Shown: positions 4,111 through 6,669 of the stretch, piece by piece
Layout: each line of letters opens with the position of its first letter
Numbering within the stretch: the first letter of the stretch is position 1
Origin: a bacterium
Lineage (GTDB): Bacteria; Oederibacteriota; PGYV01; DSBP01
Length of the DNA: 6,669 nt
Direction of reading: 5' to 3'
NCBI GenBank assembly: GCA_011049465.1
Contig: DSBP01000006.1
Span: 1-6,669 of the forward strand
Notes under the pieces: generated by a model
What the model was told of the DNA's origin: nothing
Seen by the model: the letters and a program-made list of their open reading frames with translations, nothing else
The model's database searches: none
Program-made: the position numbers and the translations under genes

Positions 4111-6570
4111 TCATCTCCTGCCAATATCCGCGCAATCATATCCGCGCGATAACAGATGATTCATCCACTGCCTGTTGTGATATGCGTAAAACTCCCTGTA
4201 AAACACACCCGGCGTAAAACCTACGCTCGTGACATTTCCCCACCACCTGACCTCCCCGCACTGTCCCGGGTTAAGGGTTCCTATGTTCCACGATATTATG
4301 TTCCCTGCCTGGCCGCAGCTCGTGCCGCCCGAACAGTTGAGGTAACTCATTGACGCGGGCCGCGTGTCCCAGATGCGGTAATTCGTGATTGTGCTCATTC
4401 CCGTATTGCAGTATGCTATTGTCCAGGTTATCCGGTCGCCCAGCCCCGCTGACGCCACATTTGCGGTCTTTATTATCTCTGTCTCTTCCTGGCATATGGG
4501 ATACGCCACAACCTCGTTTGACAGAATCTGGGCGATGGTGGAGCCGTCAATGGCTGCCCTGTTTGTTATGGGGTCGCATGTATCAACCCTTCCCCACCAG
4601 GTGTATGTGCCGCCCTCGTCATATATCAGCCCCAAATCCCAGCCTATCATCGGCGTCGGCCCGAGTGTCCTCGGCCTCGGCCCCTGTTCTCCCTGATATG
4701 TAATTCCCGCGGGTATCGTGTCATACAGTGTTGTGTTTGCTGATGTCCTGGGCTTCAACATTGTGAAATTATTGTATGAATCCTGCGTATAAGCGCCTTC
4801 GCCTCCCTGCTGAGCCACACCCGCGTACCATGTCCTGCCGCTGCCTGTGCAGTGGAACCCGTCTGCCACGCAGTTGGTGTCTGTCCACTGAATCGTCCAG
4901 CCCGCGGGCTCAGGGTCTCCCTTTTCCCACACCTTTGCCCTGAATTCGCATACATTACCGGCAACACCGCCTGTCTGTATCTTTACCCTGTACCACGCAT
5001 TGCCCCTGATATCAAAAGGAACTGACTCCGGCCACATACATGTTCCTGCTGTGTAAGGGCCGTATGGCGTGGCGCCGCAGCGCTGGAAACCTATGTTGCC
5101 GTTTGGGTTTGTCCCTATAAAGTTATCAACAGACAAGACAAGGCCGTATGCCCTTCCTCCTGCTGCCAGGCCGTCATCCCTTATTATGACAAGCGAGTCA
5201 GCGCCCTCATATCCCTGTCCTGTTGTTTCTCCTGACGGGTCTATCATGACCTCTGTTGTTATTATTCCCAGGCATTGCGCGTCTATCTGCATTGTGTATC
5301 CCTCATACAGCAGCCCCGGATAATCATTTGAGATTGATGTATTTCCTCTTATCACCCTGTCGCCTGTGCCGCACGGATCCTCTATGTACCACGTCCCGTT
5401 TGTTACGCTCGGCCTGAAGCGCCATCCCGTAGGCGGCGTGGAGTAATAAGTACCGAGCGGCAGGTCGTCAAAAGACTGGTAAGCCACAAGCTGAGACCCG
5501 TTTATCTGGTAGGAGAGGTAATATGTTATGTTCTCGCCATAAAGCGGGCTTGCCGTGCTTTGCGATTTTGTAATCGTTACAGCAGGCTGTCCCACCACAA
5601 GCGAAGTGGATGATGACCTGCTTATTGATCCCATCGTACCGCCTGCCGTGTTCGTGACAAGCCCTCCCATAGTCGGATCGGAATTTACGCGAAGCAAAAA
5701 CCAGACCGTACCGTCAACACTGCCTTTCAAGCCTGTTCTGTTTGGCAGGTTCCAGGTCAGCCCCTGTCCGGGTGTAACCACGCTTCCCGGCGCCGGGCCC
5801 GAATAAAACCCCAGGGGCCCGGCTGATACAAGCGTAATGGTTGTCCCCGGAATATTGGGTATGGCGTCGGTTATGCGCGGCTGTCCATTTGCGTATGAAT
5901 AATCAATCGAGAAGAGAACAAGATCATTTGCCAGCTGAAGCACTCCTTCCACGCGCTTGTGAATGTTAAGAAAGGGGTCAAGCAGCGGTATTGTCCAGCT
6001 AATGGTGCCGACCTGGCAAGCGTCCCTGTTATGGTATTCGCCGTCATTTAAGTTGTTGTCTTTCATGACTACATGAAGGTACAGGTTCTCAGGATCGCAT
6101 CCCGGAAAATACTCGGAAGAAGGCACGGTCAAGGGCTCGTTTAAACCGTATGTGACGGTTATGCGCATTCCGTCATTGCTGCCTGAGCCGCAGGTCTGGC
6201 AGTTTGCCGTTCCTCCGTTCGGATTCGGATGCGCTGTCCAGCCAATCTCGCCTCCGGGGCTGGCTGCCGGCGTCGCTGTATGAACGTTGATTCCTGCCCT
6301 GCTCACAATGAATGCCTGCCCTATCCCCGAAAGCCTCGCGTCAGAAGGCACAGGAACCGTGCTTATGGCAATGCCTATCTCGTGCTTGTTATACAACTGG
6401 CCGCAGTAAACAACCGTAACCGTTATCCTGTCCCCGAAATTGGGCGACGGCGGGACCATTGTTATTGATTCAACCTGGGGATTTCCCGCGAAAGACAGGG
6501 AAGAAAAAAACAATATAATAAAGAAAACCATCGTTGATATTATTGAACTTCTTCCCCTTGATGCGGCCAT
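4111..6570 (-). CDS. Exported DUF11 beta-sandwich protein with an inserted ConA/LamG-like domain
   Basis: This 819-residue protein starts with a signal peptide (residues 1-28; Arg-containing start, core MVFFIILFFSSL, likely cleavage SFA/GN). It then shows an unassigned Ig-like region (about 29-195), a DUF11-like domain (about 197-328), a second DUF11-like domain (329-693) interrupted by a ConA/LamG-like module at about 364-604, and a third DUF11 domain (about 696-787: ITWTIAYCNTGMSTITNYRI, then WNIGTLNPGQ). DUF11 domains are repeat modules of bacterial surface and envelope proteins and carry no known catalysis. There are 19 Cys, consistent with disulfides outside the cytoplasm. No transmembrane or sorting tail is seen at the C terminus. 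The ATG at 6570 has AAAGGA five bases upstream. The next gene begins five bases after its stop, so the two products probably act together. Function is unknown; a structural or adhesive role is inferred. Confidence 0.87.
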   Translation of the reverse strand: MAASRGRSSIISTMVFFIILFFSSLSFAGNPQVESITMVPPSPNFGDRITVTVVYCGQLYNKHEIGIAISTVPVPSDARLSGIGQAFIVSRAGINVHTATPAASPGGEIGWTAHPNPNGGTANCQTCGSGSNDGMRITVTYGLNEPLTVPSSEYFPGCDPENLYLHVVMKDNNLNDGEYHNRDACQVGTISWTIPLLDPFLNIHKRVEGVLQLANDLVLFSIDYSYANGQPRITDAIPNIPGTTITLVSAGPLGFYSGPAPGSVVTPGQGLTWNLPNRTGLKGSVDGTVWFLLRVNSDPTMGGLVTNTAGGTMGSISRSSSTSLVVGQPAVTITKSQSTASPLYGENITYYLSYQINGSQLVAYQSFDDLPLGTYYSTPPTGWRFRPSVTNGTWYIEDPCGTGDRVIRGNTSISNDYPGLLYEGYTMQIDAQCLGIITTEVMIDPSGETTGQGYEGADSLVIIRDDGLAAGGRAYGLVLSVDNFIGTNPNGNIGFQRCGATPYGPYTAGTCMWPESVPFDIRGNAWYRVKIQTGGVAGNVCEFRAKVWEKGDPEPAGWTIQWTDTNCVADGFHCTGSGRTWYAGVAQQGGEGAYTQDSYNNFTMLKPRTSANTTLYDTIPAGITYQGEQGPRPRTLGPTPMIGWDLGLIYDEGGTYTWWGRVDTCDPITNRAAIDGSTIAQILSNEVVAYPICQEETEIIKTANVASAGLGDRITWTIAYCNTGMSTITNYRIWDTRPASMSYLNCSGGTSCGQAGNIISWNIGTLNPGQCGEVRWWGNVTSVGFTPGVFYREFYAYHNRQWMNHLLSRGYDCADIGRR
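4115..4119 (-). promoter_or_regulatory. Ribosome binding site inside the end of the upstream gene
   Basis: The minus strand reads GGC AGG AGA TGA, the last codons and stop of the DUF11 gene. AGGAG within it lies nine bases before the ATG at 4105-4103. An in-frame ATG at 4114-4112 overlaps the stop as ATGA but touches the Shine-Dalgarno with no spacing. The layout favours the ATG at 4105 and indicates translational coupling of the two large genes. Confidence 0.65.
4759..5481 (-). other. ConA/LamG-like module nested in a DUF11 domain
   Basis: Residues about 364-604 begin with AYQSFDDLPLGTYYSTPPTG, pass through SLVIIRDDGLAAGGRAYGLV and WYRVKIQTGG, and end with AGVAQQGG then YTQDSYNNFTML. This is the order of strands in ConA-like lectin/glucanase sandwiches: an opening 'FDD' strand, the WYRVKI strand and a closing 'NFTM' strand. 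The flanks, ITKSQS, then ITYYLSYQINGS before it and TLYDTIPAGITYQG, then IGWDLGLIY after it, read as the two halves of one DUF11 domain. Carbohydrate binding is possible but not shown. Confidence 0.6.
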
Positions 6571-6669
6571 GTTATTCCTTTCTTTTTTAAGGTCTCTACG
6601 GCCTACCCGTTTTTAACTGCCAATAATTTAGACAACCAATTAATTTAAAAGTTCCGCACACCCTCTATA
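6571..6669 (-). promoter_or_regulatory. Leader of the two-gene operon
   Basis: These 99 bases before the DUF11 gene contain the ribosome binding site AAAGGA (6576-6581) five bases before the ATG. The stretch 6610-6650 is very A/T-rich and likely holds the promoter. The best pair found, TTGGTT (6639-6634) and TAAAAA (6615-6610) with 18-base spacing, matches the consensus poorly, so no promoter is assigned with confidence. No upstream gene is visible before the window ends. Confidence 0.4.

Noticed and set aside
4106..4135. TTG start at 4135 (30 bases upstream) for the CBM3-like gene
   Set aside because: It would overlap the upstream gene by 25 bases and lies upstream of the AGGAG. The ATG at 4105 has AGGAG at nine-base spacing and gives a clean signal peptide.
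6590..6615. GGGTAGGCC segment upstream of the DUF11 gene as a c-di-GMP (GEMM) riboswitch core
   Set aside because: The paired helices and conserved core of GEMM are not present in the available leader.
6647..6669. Similarity of the right edge (plus strand) to a preQ1-I riboswitch 3' part
   Set aside because: The ACACCCTCTATA ending resembles preQ1 leaders, but no upstream AGAGG arm is present and no open frame follows before the window ends.

Overview
The window reads as chromosomal DNA from a diderm (Gram-negative-type) bacterium with moderate GC content. All supported genes lie on the minus strand, so the reading order is right to left. Two large genes encode exported, multi-domain, repeat-rich surface or periplasmic proteins. 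One combines DUF11-type beta-sandwich domains; the other has a very long Thr/Pro/Phe linker and FlgD-like Ig domains at its C terminus. From general knowledge, this style of protein is common in poorly cultured phyla such as Goldbacteria, Elusimicrobia or Omnitrophica relatives. That placement is inference only: no ribosomal or other phylogenetic marker is present.

Layout from right to left. At 6669-6571 there is a short AT-rich leader. At 6570-4111 there is an 819-residue DUF11 protein with a signal peptide and a concanavalin A/LamG-like domain that appears to be inserted inside one DUF11 domain. Five bases later, with its ribosome binding site inside the last codons of the first gene, comes a 1043-residue secreted protein (4105-974). 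Its order is signal peptide, CBM3-like (cellulose-binding-type) domain, Cys-containing island, about 470 residues of Thr/Pro/Phe repeat, and three FlgD/secretion-tail-like Ig modules. The pair looks translationally coupled and probably builds an extracellular or cell-surface structure.

At 973-464 lies a 510-bp stretch without a convincing gene. It is unusually structured: an imperfect 33/34-nt inverted repeat, a perfect 7-bp hairpin with a GUAA loop whose 3' arm is shared with that inverted repeat, GTAACCCC/GGGGTTAC ends, and a symmetric A-tract/T-tract dyad. It could be a decayed MITE-like element, a structured RNA or a terminator region. At 463-92 there is a small PilZ-domain protein (probable c-di-GMP receptor) with a good promoter and ribosome binding site. 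At 27-1 the start of another gene, with a strong ribosome binding site, runs off the left edge.

The most interesting material is the CBM3-like/TP-linker/FlgD-tail protein, the domain-in-domain DUF11 protein, and the structured intergenic element.
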